From: an uncultured Desulfovibrio sp.
GTDB taxonomy: Bacteria; Desulfobacterota; Desulfovibrionia; Desulfovibrionales; Desulfovibrionaceae
NCBI GenBank assembly: GCA_900546145.1
Contig: URBN01000002.1
Span: 62,001-126,000 of the forward strand
Direction of reading: 5' to 3'
Length of the DNA stretch: 64,000 nt
Within the stretch, counting starts at the first letter, position 1; every line of letters starts with the position of its first letter. Positions 1-7,403 of this stretch are shown piece by piece. Position numbers and translations under genes: made by a program. Below the pieces are notes generated by a model. That model had not been told where the DNA came from. It made no database searches and was given only the letters and a program-made list of their open reading frames with translations.

Positions 1-219
1 GGTCGTCTGGAGAGGGTACGTCGCGAAAATGGCGTTCACCCACTCATCAATGACTACATCACGATTGTTGAAAAATGTATCCAGTGGCTTCATCAGAATC
101 TCTGCGCGGCCCGGGCACAGGCCGGGGAACGCGCTGCTCCGGGGTTAGATTTATCGGGCCTGCCCCATTTCCGGAATTTCAGAGAGGAAAGCGGGGAAAA
201 GCGCCCAAAAAATGATTAA
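1..219 (+). CDS. 3' end of an unrecognised gene (truncated by window edge)
   Basis: An open frame enters from the left edge in frame 1 and stops at TAA 217-219, giving 72 C-terminal residues. The fragment begins GRLERVRRENGVHPLINDY, has a predicted helical stretch with a Cys (IVEKCIQWL), and ends in a charged tail (EESGEKRPKND). I do not recognise a family from this short piece. The other two forward frames are interrupted sooner or look less protein-like, which is the only support for it being coding. It converges on the VKOR-like gene, whose stop lies about 50 bases further on. Confidence 0.45.
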   Translation, partial: GRLERVRRENGVHPLINDYITIVEKCIQWLHQNLCAARAQAGERAAPGLDLSGLPHFRNFREESGEKRPKND

Positions 220-270
220 TTCCGTTTAATAAGCAATAAGAAAGTGTCAGTCAATGCAGCCAGAGGGGTT

Positions 271-1392
271 CTATTTACGGCTGCGGGGCGCCTGAAACGT
301 GGGCATGGCCTCGTCATCAGGGCATGGCGTTGATCCCCCGTAGCAGGAGCCGGAAACGGAGCTGTCCGGAGTCTCAAAGGGGAGCCTTTCGTCGCCGCCT
401 TCCGTCTGCGGGGCTGGGGCAGACTGCTGGGCCGCGGGAGCCTGGTTCTGAACGGGGGCGGGCTGAGCCTCTTCCGCCCGGCCGGCCTTCAGCTGCTCTT
501 CAAGCTTTGCTTTTTCGGCCTCCAGTCTGGCTATTTCGCTCCGTACATTGCGGGTGAGCTGTGAAGGAAGCCCCCTGTACTCGATGAAGGGAATCACCTT
601 GGAACCAGACTGATAGACGTGAGCCTTGTTCCTCAGGATGCGGAATTTCAGAAGAAGGGCTTCGGGCGTGAATTCCTGCATGAAAGGCAGCGGCCTGGCG
701 GACTGGGCTTCCTGAAAAGCGGCACTCACCGTCTCACCCTTCTTCACGGCGCTGACCATATATGCGATGCGGGCAAAATCCTGGGGATATTCGGCGACAG
801 GGTAGTAGGCCACATCCACCTTGCCGGCCAGGGCCTCTACGGCCTGACGGCAGGCTGAGCAGGAGGGAGAATAGAAGAGATGCACGGACGCTGTCTTTTC
901 GTTTCCTCCGAGCGACCATGTTGAGACTTCGCTTTTGAGGACAGCACCGATGTTGATGATGAAAAGAACTGACCAGAGGGTCACCAGCAGGGATTTTGCT
1001 GGTTTTTGAAAAGACATGTAGCCGGGGATCCGGTCAGCTTTGCGGAAGCAGAGAAAGATCAGGAAAAAGAATCCGGCCACCACAAGGCAGTTGATGCAGG
1101 GGGCCGTGAAGATCATAAGGGTCAGAAGCAGAACGTCGGCAAAAAGGAAGATCCACGCAAGCACGAATCCCGCGCCGGGATACCGGAATGCCGAGCAGAT
1201 GCCCAGTGCCGTAAAGGCTGCGGCGCCGTACCACCACATGGAAATGCCAGCCAGCTTTACGTCCTCAAAGAGGGTGCAGCCTGCAGTGACACATATTTCG
1301 AAACGGTTCCCCAGACCAATCCAGAGGCAGAAGACGAAAGCGAGGACGCTCAGGAAAAGGGGGAGCACAAGAATATTCGTTGAACGCTTCAT
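271..1392 (-). CDS. VKOR-family membrane protein fused to a thioredoxin-like domain
   Basis: 373 residues. The N-terminal half has about four to five membrane segments and the VKOR cysteine pattern: loop cysteines C34 and C39 (CVTAGC) and a membrane-proximal CxxC at C99-C102 (CINC). A further transmembrane segment near residues 133-152 leads to a thioredoxin-like domain with CxxC C178-C181 (CSAC) after a beta strand (VHLFYSP). Bacterial VKOR homologues oxidise periplasmic thiol partners and pass electrons to quinone, doing the DsbB job; the fused thioredoxin fold would be the DsbA-like partner, so this could be a self-contained disulfide-forming enzyme. A charged coiled-coil (about 283-305), a Pro/Ala/Gln-rich stretch and a tail with two more cysteines (C350, C357) follow. 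Monocistronic as far as visible. Confidence 0.8.
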   Translation of the reverse strand: MKRSTNILVLPLFLSVLAFVFCLWIGLGNRFEICVTAGCTLFEDVKLAGISMWWYGAAAFTALGICSAFRYPGAGFVLAWIFLFADVLLLTLMIFTAPCINCLVVAGFFFLIFLCFRKADRIPGYMSFQKPAKSLLVTLWSVLFIINIGAVLKSEVSTWSLGGNEKTASVHLFYSPSCSACRQAVEALAGKVDVAYYPVAEYPQDFARIAYMVSAVKKGETVSAAFQEAQSARPLPFMQEFTPEALLLKFRILRNKAHVYQSGSKVIPFIEYRGLPSQLTRNVRSEIARLEAEKAKLEEQLKAGRAEEAQPAPVQNQAPAAQQSAPAPQTEGGDERLPFETPDSSVSGSCYGGSTPCPDDEAMPTFQAPRSRK

Positions 1393-2142
1393 CGGATGTT
1401 TTCAGCACATGCGGCTACGGAAGAGGCTGTGCTGATTCCCGGCTGTTTATGAGTGGAACGCGTGTACGGCCGGAACGCCGGGCGGGTAACCATGCGCCCC
1501 CGGAACCGATAGCGCGGTGCAGTTTCGGAGCGGGATGTAGCGCTGCTGAATGCGTCTGACGGCCGAAGGCTGCAAGGTCCCTGTATAGCCGAGAAGAGCC
1601 TTCAACGCAAACGGAAGAGGTCGTAGTGCAGCCAGGGAAAGAGAAAATCTCCGGGAGGAGCAACTGTCCTCCCTCACCGCCACATGTCCCGTCCGGTACG
1701 GCGTTTTTCTGTTTCTTCCAATCCTGGAGATAACAGCGGGCTGTTATTTTACCAGGCTGGCGGAGATGTTGTTGTGTCCGCCGATTTCGTAAGCGCAGAC
1801 ACTTCTGCTTCTGCTGGCCCTGCAGTTTTTTCGGTGACAGTCCTCAGAGGAGTTTTTTCTGTCTTTAGCATAAGCCCTTTCCCGGGGAGAGTGTGTTTTG
1901 CACTCTGTGGAGCTGTTCCACTGACTGCGGAATTGTCCGGATAAATTATCGGGAACCGGTCAGCTCTGAAGTCTTGTTCCTTTCCGCAGACCTGAGTGGA
2001 TTTCTGTCTGCCGGCCGGAGGTCTGCCTGTAGATGTCCTCCGCTCCTGTCTCATGACGGACACCTCAGGTCCTGGATGTGAATCTTCTTTTGTCAGTGCG
2101 GCCCCGGAATTTTTTCCCCACCAGAGCATTCCATGAAAAGTG
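1393..2142. other. Gene-free stretch between the VKOR-like gene and sat
   Basis: About 750 bases with no reading frame I can support: the frames on both strands are low-complexity or Ser/Arg-rich, lack convincing ribosome binding sites and match no family I know. The stretch presumably holds the promoter of the VKOR-like gene at its left end. I see no RNA gene or repeat here. Confidence 0.5.
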
Positions 2143-2181
2143 CACAAAAAAAGGGGAATCACCCCGAAAGGTGATTCCCCT
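2143..2181 (-). terminator. Rho-independent terminator of sat
   Basis: A 12-bp perfect stem, AGGGGAATCACC (2152-2163) with GGTGATTCCCCT (2170-2181), loop of 6. On the minus strand it is followed by a run of seven T (2146-2152 on the plus strand read as A). It lies about 20 bases beyond the sat stop codon. Confidence 0.9.
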
Positions 2182-2203
2182 GTATCAGTCAGTTAGACCG
2201 TAA

Positions 2204-3475
2204 TTACATCGCGGAGCCGGAAGCGGCGCGCTGCATCTTGATCTCAACCTTGGTCTGGAGGTGAGCGTAGTAGTCCTTGAGGATGGCGAGGACTTCAGGA
2301 CGGCCGAAATGATCCGGCACTTCCTTGCCTTCGGAGAGGAACTTACGCAGCTTGGTGCCGGAGAGGATGACGCGGTCTTCCTTGCTGTGGGGGCAGGTAC
2401 GCATGGAAGCCATGCCGTCGCACTTGTGGCAGTAGAAAGTCCAGTCGATCTTCAGAGGCTGGCAGAGGAGACGCTTGCCTTCTTCAGCGGGCTGAGGAAT
2501 CTTGTCGAAGATTTCCTGAGCTTCGAACATGCCGTAGAAGTCGCCCACACCGGCGTGGTCGCGGCCGACGATCTGACGGTTGATGCCGTAGTTCTGGCGG
2601 AAGGTGGCGTGGAGCAGAGCTTCACGGGGTCCAGCGTAACGCATATCGAGCGGGTAGCCGGCCTGGATGACGTAGTCTTTCACAAAGTACTTATCAACGA
2701 GGGTGTTGATGCACTTGATGCGGACTTCAGCCGGGGTGTCACCGGGCTTCAGGTTGCCGACGAGGGAGTGGATGACAACGCCATCGCACACTTCGATAGC
2801 AATCTTGGCGAGGTATTCGTGAGAACGATGCATGGGGTTGCGGAGCTGCAGGGCAGCAACCTTGGACCAGCCACGCTTGTCCATTTCAGCACGGAGCTGA
2901 GCAGGAGTCATATAGGTGCCGGCGAACTTGGTGGGGAACTCACCCTGAGAGAGAACCTTAACCTTACCAGCAAGGTTGAAGGGCTTCTGGGCGAGAACCA
3001 TCTTCACACCAGGATGGTCGGTGGGAGCGAGTTCCCAGAACTTCTCGGAATCGGGGCCATGACCCTTGAAGACCTTCTCGCACTCGTACTTCTTGTCTTC
3101 GTCGGTCATTTCGTAGCACTCGCTGACCTTCATGGTAGCGTAGATCGTGCCATTGCGGACGAGGGCAACTTCCTGGCCGGGCTTGATATCCTTGGCATCT
3201 TCAGCGGAGATGTCCATGGTGATCGGAACAGGCCAGAAGGTGCCGTCGGTGAGCAGCATGTTGTCGCAGACGCTCTTCCAGTTGGCCTTGTCCATGAAGC
3301 CATCGAGCGGAGAGAAGCCGCCGATACCCATCATGATGAGGTCGCCCTTGGCGCGAGAAGAAATTTCAATCTGTTTCAGGCCTTTGGCTTTCTGGAGCTC
3401 ATCTTCAAGAGCTTTTCCTTCGAGCAGGCAGCAGACGAGGCCTTTTCCACCATGCGGGGGCACGAGCTTGGACAT
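2204..3475 (-). CDS. sat: Sulfate adenylyltransferase (ATP sulfurylase)
   Basis: 423 residues from the chosen start. Catalyses ATP + sulfate to APS + PPi, the activating step of dissimilatory sulfate reduction in the cytoplasm. Seen in the sequence: the nucleotide-binding QLRNPMHRSH motif (about 210-219, the QxRNPxHxxH signature), GRDHAGVG (about 304-311), and a CxxC-x8-CxH metal-site motif (CHKC near 349-352, CPH near 361-363), typical of the homo-oligomeric bacterial/archaeal Sat. An in-frame ATG exists five codons upstream at 3490, but GGAGG inside those codons sits 7 bases before the ATG at 3475, so MSKLVPP is taken as the true N-terminus. It stands alone with its own terminator; a Rex-like operator lies in its promoter region. 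Confidence 0.96.
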   Translation of the reverse strand: MSKLVPPHGGKGLVCCLLEGKALEDELQKAKGLKQIEISSRAKGDLIMMGIGGFSPLDGFMDKANWKSVCDNMLLTDGTFWPVPITMDISAEDAKDIKPGQEVALVRNGTIYATMKVSECYEMTDEDKKYECEKVFKGHGPDSEKFWELAPTDHPGVKMVLAQKPFNLAGKVKVLSQGEFPTKFAGTYMTPAQLRAEMDKRGWSKVAALQLRNPMHRSHEYLAKIAIEVCDGVVIHSLVGNLKPGDTPAEVRIKCINTLVDKYFVKDYVIQAGYPLDMRYAGPREALLHATFRQNYGINRQIVGRDHAGVGDFYGMFEAQEIFDKIPQPAEEGKRLLCQPLKIDWTFYCHKCDGMASMRTCPHSKEDRVILSGTKLRKFLSEGKEVPDHFGRPEVLAILKDYYAHLQTKVEIKMQRAASGSAM

Positions 3476-3782
3476 AACCAATTCCTCCATAACAATTGTT
3501 GATCGGCCGAATGGCCGTGATGAACCTGAACTGCCCTATATCTTGTGAAATGCTTAACAAAAAGTCAACAGCCTTTCATGACTTTTCATACTGGAAAAAT
3601 GCTAACCCCTTGATTTTCAGCAATGGAAGAGAAAAAATTCCCTTCTTTTGTCGTGACCGGGCTGAAACGCCTTCTTCAGAGGGAAAAAAGCAGTATATCC
3701 CGCAGCGGAGTCTTCTGTATGACGGCATTCGGATTTTTCTGTTCCGGCTGTGTCGTGAATTTAATCACAAATAAGAACCGAC
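3476..3782. other. Intergenic region holding the sat promoter
   Basis: About 300 bases between the ssb terminator and sat. The sat-proximal third carries a minus-strand -35-like TTGACT (plus 3563-3568), the Rex-like palindrome and a GATATA (plus 3537-3542) possible -10 at a longer than ideal spacing. A small hairpin CGGCC-gaat-GGCCG (about 3514-3527) falls in the sat leader. The rest shows no supported gene. Confidence 0.5.
3543..3560. promoter_or_regulatory. Rex-like operator in front of sat
   Basis: TTGTGAAATGCTTAACAA is an 18-bp imperfect palindrome (TTGTGA / TAACAA, half-sites reading TTGTGA and TTGTTA), the form bound by the NADH-sensing repressor Rex. It lies immediately downstream of the minus-strand TTGACT -35-like hexamer, where a bound repressor would block polymerase. 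Rex repression of sat is established in D. vulgaris Hildenborough; its application here is inference from the site. No rex gene is in the window. Confidence 0.7.
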
Positions 3783-3808
3783 AAAAACGGCAGCCAGGAA
3801 GGCTGCCG
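3783..3808 (-). terminator. Rho-independent terminator of the acc-ssb operon
   Basis: Stem CGGCAGCC (3788-3795) and GGCTGCCG (3801-3808), loop AGGAA, with five A on the plus strand (3783-3787) giving a T run on the minus strand. It sits about 26 bases after the ssb stop. Confidence 0.85.
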
Positions 3809-3834
3809 TATCAGTCAGTTTCTGTCCACCCGGG

Positions 3835-4374
3835 TTAGAAGGGGACATTATCCATGTTGGCTTCGCCGGGGAAGGGCGATCCGAGATCCTCTTCTGCCTC
3901 CCTGGCGTTGTCCTGGGGGCTCTGGGGAGCGCTGTCCTGGGGACGTCCGCCGCCCTGCTGGCCGCCACGGGGACCATAGCTGCCCTGGCGCGGCTGCTGA
4001 TAGCCTCCGCGCTGCCCCTGGTAGCCGTCTCCGCCGTTTCCTTCGCTCTTCCTGTCCAGGAAGATGACGCGCTGGGCGTGGATTTCCGTTACATAGCGGT
4101 CCTGGCCCTGGTTGTCCTGGTACTTGCGTGTACGGAGGCTGCCCTCCACATAGACAAGGCTTCCTTTCTTCAGGTAGGTGCTGCAGTTCTCGGCAGTACG
4201 CTGGAAGACGGAAATTCTGTGCCATTCCGTACGGTTCACACGGTTGCCGTCGCGGTCGACGAAAGAATCGTCAGTGGCGACGTTCAGTGTGGCAACGGGG
4301 GTGCCGCTGCCCTGAATGTATCTCAGTTCGGGATCGCGGCCGAGGCGTCCGATGATCATGACTTTATTCAGCAT
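3835..4374 (-). CDS. ssb: Single-stranded DNA-binding protein
   Basis: 179 residues from MLNKVMIIGRLG. N-terminal OB fold (about 1-110) with the conserved NKVMIIGRLGRDPELRY, TEWHRISVF and YLKKGSLVYVEGSLRTRKY blocks; a Gly/Gln/Pro-rich linker (about 115-160); and the acidic tail ending DNVPF, the protein-interaction tip that recruits replication and repair enzymes. A longer reading to 4413 is possible, but AGGAGA lies 8 bases before the ATG at 4374 and the family always starts near this Met. It is the last gene of the acc operon, 20 bases after the biotinyl-domain gene, and is followed by a terminator. The link to fatty-acid synthesis genes is positional only. Confidence 0.95.
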   Translation of the reverse strand: MLNKVMIIGRLGRDPELRYIQGSGTPVATLNVATDDSFVDRDGNRVNRTEWHRISVFQRTAENCSTYLKKGSLVYVEGSLRTRKYQDNQGQDRYVTEIHAQRVIFLDRKSEGNGGDGYQGQRGGYQQPRQGSYGPRGGQQGGGRPQDSAPQSPQDNAREAEEDLGSPFPGEANMDNVPF

Positions 4375-4394
4375 ACGTTGGTTCTCCTGCGGCC

Positions 4395-5045
4395 TTAGGC
4401 CTTTTCCTGCCATTCACTGCGCACACGCATGATGACTTCCTTGATATTCGGAAGTTCTTCTTTGGGGCAGACGCCGATGAGAGGGGCGTCCTGATCCACA
4501 TTTTCCGTGGGCTTGAAGTAAATGGCGTAGATGACTCCGGACGGGCCGGAATACTGGAGGGGCACCTCTCTCTTCATGCGGCTCATGATAAAGAGTTCCT
4601 GCCCGTTTGTGACAGTGACGCTGCCCTGTTCGGAGGAGCGCACTTTGGCGTCGATTTCGGGAGTGAAATAATATTTGGCCCTTTCAGGGGCTTTGAAAAG
4701 ATAGAGAGCCTCCCTGAGAATAATGCTCTCGACTTCTTCTCTGGTCAGGTAGTGGCGGATGGTGACGAGCGGCGTGCCGCATTCTACGAACTGGTTTTCC
4801 AGTTCCGTGTGAATGGTCTCGATTACGCCTTTTTCAGGGGCATAGATGGGTTTGGGATTGCGTTCGCGGGTCAGAGTGGCGAGTTTCGTCCCCGGTTTTT
4901 CTTTCCAGGTGCCTTCGGGCCCGTGCACGGAATCGCCCTGCCTGAGCGCTTCGAACGTGACGACGCCCGTGTGGCGCGTCGCCACCTCGATCATCCTGTA
5001 TGGAGTCTGTTTCAGCTGTTCGAGTAAATCAGATACGTTCAGCAT
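4395..5045 (-). CDS. Biotinyl/lipoyl-domain protein, probable carrier of the carboxylase
   Basis: 216 residues. Two segments look like pieces of biotinyl/lipoyl hammerhead domains. Residues about 68-96 read APEKGVIETIHTELENQ..GTPLVTI, the second half of such a domain but with no preceding lysine motif. Residues about 127-192 resemble a complete domain: NGQELFIMSRMKREVPL then YSGPSGVIYAI and DAPLIGV. Here the biotinylation consensus EAMKM is replaced by SRMKR, with the lysine kept (K158). It lies between the fused carboxyltransferase and ssb in an operon with biotin carboxylase, so it is the best BCCP candidate in the window. Whether K158 is biotinylated is not shown; it could instead be a structural subunit with the real BCCP encoded elsewhere. 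Confidence 0.75.
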   Translation of the reverse strand: MLNVSDLLEQLKQTPYRMIEVATRHTGVVTFEALRQGDSVHGPEGTWKEKPGTKLATLTRERNPKPIYAPEKGVIETIHTELENQFVECGTPLVTIRHYLTREEVESIILREALYLFKAPERAKYYFTPEIDAKVRSSEQGSVTVTNGQELFIMSRMKREVPLQYSGPSGVIYAIYFKPTENVDQDAPLIGVCPKEELPNIKEVIMRVRSEWQEKA

Positions 5046-5078
5046 GTGTCTGTGCCTTTGCCTTTGCTTCGGAGCGCG

Positions 5079-7316
5079 CTAGCGGTAGTACAGGTTGCGT
5101 CCGCCTATGGTCTGCAGCGCCTGCTTGAGGTTGTTGCGGATCTGTCGGCGGTCCCAGATGCCCTGGATGTGGCCGCGGGTGAGCGCCTTGTAGCAGCGGT
5201 GATACTTGGGAGGAACGTCCATGCCGGTGGTGGATTTGATGACGCCGGGGCCGGCAAAGCCGATGTTGGAAGAACGGACAGCGAACTGATAGGGCGAGCA
5301 GCCGAGGAAACTCGCGACAGGACCCGCATATGAGTTCGTGTCGTAGAGCACCATGTACAGACCGCCGTTCTCTATGTAACGGCGCACGGCGATGGTGCAG
5401 CGCGGCATCTGAATGACGCCGTTCGTGCCTTCCTGAATGCGGATGCCCGCGGTGCCGTGCACATAGGCAAGGAAAGGCATCCTGTTCTTGGCGGCCCTGC
5501 GGGCGGCTTCAACGAACTTGTAGCCTTCGGCAGCGCCGAAAGATCCGCCCCGGAAGGTTCCCATGAGCATGGCAACGACAATCTTGATATTCTCGATGCG
5601 GGCCTCAAAGGTCATGCATCCGCTCTTCGCTCCGGTTTTCTCTTTGGCCTTCTGGATGCGCTCGTCAAAGCCGGGGAAATGCAGAGGGTTGCCGGCTTCG
5701 ATTTCGCTGTTGAATTCCAGTACGGAGCCCTTGTCAAAGACGTTCTGCACATACCACTCCGGTTCCATGGGGAAGTGGTAGCCGCAGTTGGAGCACACGC
5801 CTGCGAATTCGGCGAAGAGATCGGGGCCCCACAGATCAGGGCAGCCGTAGATTTCGGCGTTGGGGCAGGTAACCGCTCTGTCTATCTTGTAGCGCGGCGA
5901 GAGATAGTTCCACTTGTGGTGCTTGTTTTCGTCGCTCCATTTGGAAAGGGTCATGAGATCAGCAGACTTCTTCTTGGCCGAATGCGGATGAATCTTGTTG
6001 AACGGCGTGGAGATCCAGCCTTTGAAGGCTTCAACGCCGGAACCGAGTTCCTCCGCGAGAGTCTGAATGCGGCGCTGATGCTTGAGGTAGAAATCGTACT
6101 TGAAATTGATCCAGGGCGTGGTCACAAGATCCCCGATGCCGTTTGTTATTTTCTTGAGCAGGGGACGTCTGTCCAGGGCTGCCTGGCGGGACATCTTGAG
6201 AAACTTGTTTTGTCTTTTCCTGAGCAGCCTGTCCTTGTCGCTGGAAGAAAGGTTCCAGCGCATGAACATGTCATCGAGGTTAGCCTCGGGCTTGTTACGC
6301 CTGGAGATGGCCATACTCTTGAATGGCATGGCCCTGGCAGAAATGACAGCCTCATCCGTAGCGCGCAGCACTTCCTGACGCAGCTTGCGGAAGAAATCAA
6401 AGTGATAGGGCCTGGCACCAAGCGGGGGTTCTTCGATAATTTTATCGATGTATCCCATGGCGAGGTTGTCCTGGGCCGTGATTTTGAGGTTTGCCGCGCA
6501 TTTTTCTATGAGTTCCATAGAGGGGCGCTGGCCGCCTTTGCAGTGGCCCTCTATGGCTGCAGCGCCTTCCGGGGAAATGACGGAGTAGTAGCCATCGGAA
6601 AGCATGAGCCTTTTGTCAGCGAGTCCTATGGCCTCGGCGCCGCCGCTGCCACCTTCGGAGATGACCGTCACCACAGGAACGCGCAGACCGGCCATGCAGT
6701 AAATGTTGCGTGCGATCTGCTGTGCCGCGCCGGGGTAATCTTCGATGGGATACGAACCGGGCGTGAAAATATACGTGTGAACGGGAATACCTTCTGTTTC
6801 AGCCACGCGCATGAACTGGCGGGCCTTGGCGTTGCCCCAGGGCTTGGCTGAACCACCGTTGCGGAATTCGGCTCCGTGCCCTTTTTCCTGGCCTATGACC
6901 ATGACGGACTGTGTGTAGCGTTTTTTGCCGCGGCGCCGGATGATGACTGCGCGGGCGATGAGCATACTCGGATCGAGACTGTGCTCATCCTGGCCGCCGA
7001 CTTCCGTGAAATTGTCGTAGACGTTTTCAAGGATATCCTTGAGGCAGATACGCTGGGGATGGCGGACGATACGCACCTTCTCCATGGGCGTCAGGGTCTT
7101 GGTGAGGCGATCCTCGACGTACTTGAAGAGGTCCTCCAGAGAGGATTCCTCGGCATACGGGTTCTGCAGAAGTCCCCTGTTGGCTTTATCCGTGAACTCG
7201 TCGAGCTTTTCCTGCAGCAGTTTGACGCTGTCGGCGTGCTTGCCAAGGAAAATGTCCCGGATGTAGGTCAGGCGGTCCCTGAGCCCGTTGAGGCGTTTTT
7301 GTGTAAGATTATCCAT
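5079..7316 (-). CDS. Acetyl-CoA carboxylase carboxyltransferase, fused alpha-beta (AccA-AccD)
   Basis: 745 residues. The enzyme transfers carboxyl from carboxybiotin to acetyl-CoA to make malonyl-CoA, the first step of fatty-acid synthesis. Residues about 60-330 are AccA-like, with VMVIGQEKG (138-146), the oxyanion-type EGGSGGAEAIGLADK (221-235) and SPEGAAAI (248-255). Residues about 480-745 are AccD-like, starting with a zinc ribbon C484/C492/C508/C511 and carrying GTAGIRIQEGTNGV and FAGPGVIKST. A Lys/Arg-rich linker (about 330-470) joins them. The order alpha-then-beta is the reverse of the accD-accA order seen in some other fusions. Start at the ATG 7316; it follows biotin carboxylase by 87 bases and precedes the biotinyl-domain gene by 33. 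Confidence 0.92.
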   Translation of the reverse strand: MDNLTQKRLNGLRDRLTYIRDIFLGKHADSVKLLQEKLDEFTDKANRGLLQNPYAEESSLEDLFKYVEDRLTKTLTPMEKVRIVRHPQRICLKDILENVYDNFTEVGGQDEHSLDPSMLIARAVIIRRRGKKRYTQSVMVIGQEKGHGAEFRNGGSAKPWGNAKARQFMRVAETEGIPVHTYIFTPGSYPIEDYPGAAQQIARNIYCMAGLRVPVVTVISEGGSGGAEAIGLADKRLMLSDGYYSVISPEGAAAIEGHCKGGQRPSMELIEKCAANLKITAQDNLAMGYIDKIIEEPPLGARPYHFDFFRKLRQEVLRATDEAVISARAMPFKSMAISRRNKPEANLDDMFMRWNLSSSDKDRLLRKRQNKFLKMSRQAALDRRPLLKKITNGIGDLVTTPWINFKYDFYLKHQRRIQTLAEELGSGVEAFKGWISTPFNKIHPHSAKKKSADLMTLSKWSDENKHHKWNYLSPRYKIDRAVTCPNAEIYGCPDLWGPDLFAEFAGVCSNCGYHFPMEPEWYVQNVFDKGSVLEFNSEIEAGNPLHFPGFDERIQKAKEKTGAKSGCMTFEARIENIKIVVAMLMGTFRGGSFGAAEGYKFVEAARRAAKNRMPFLAYVHGTAGIRIQEGTNGVIQMPRCTIAVRRYIENGGLYMVLYDTNSYAGPVASFLGCSPYQFAVRSSNIGFAGPGVIKSTTGMDVPPKYHRCYKALTRGHIQGIWDRRQIRNNLKQALQTIGGRNLYYR

Positions 7317-7362
7317 GTTTGCTCTGTATGATTCCTGCTTTGCTGGGCTTTTTCGAAGCGGG

Positions 7363-7380
7363 GCCGGAGAACACTCCGGC
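7363..7380. other. Hairpin between accC and accAD
   Basis: A perfect 7-bp stem GCCGGAG (7363-7369) and CTCCGGC (7374-7380) with a 4-base loop lies in the 87-base gap between the two acc genes. There is no T run on the minus strand, so it is more likely an RNA processing or stability element than a terminator. Confidence 0.4.
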
Positions 7381-7403
7381 GTCCCGGAGTGAATCCGGAC
7401 AGT

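Noticed and set aside
1749..2162. A 137-codon minus-strand frame upstream of the VKOR-like gene
   Set aside because: It starts within the sat terminator hairpin, has low-complexity Ser/Thr/Lys content and no ribosome binding site.
2261..3502. A 413-codon open frame antisense to sat
   Set aside because: It is the mirror of sat in a GC-rich gene with biased codons; its sequence has no family features and no ribosome binding site, while the opposite strand encodes a complete Sat.
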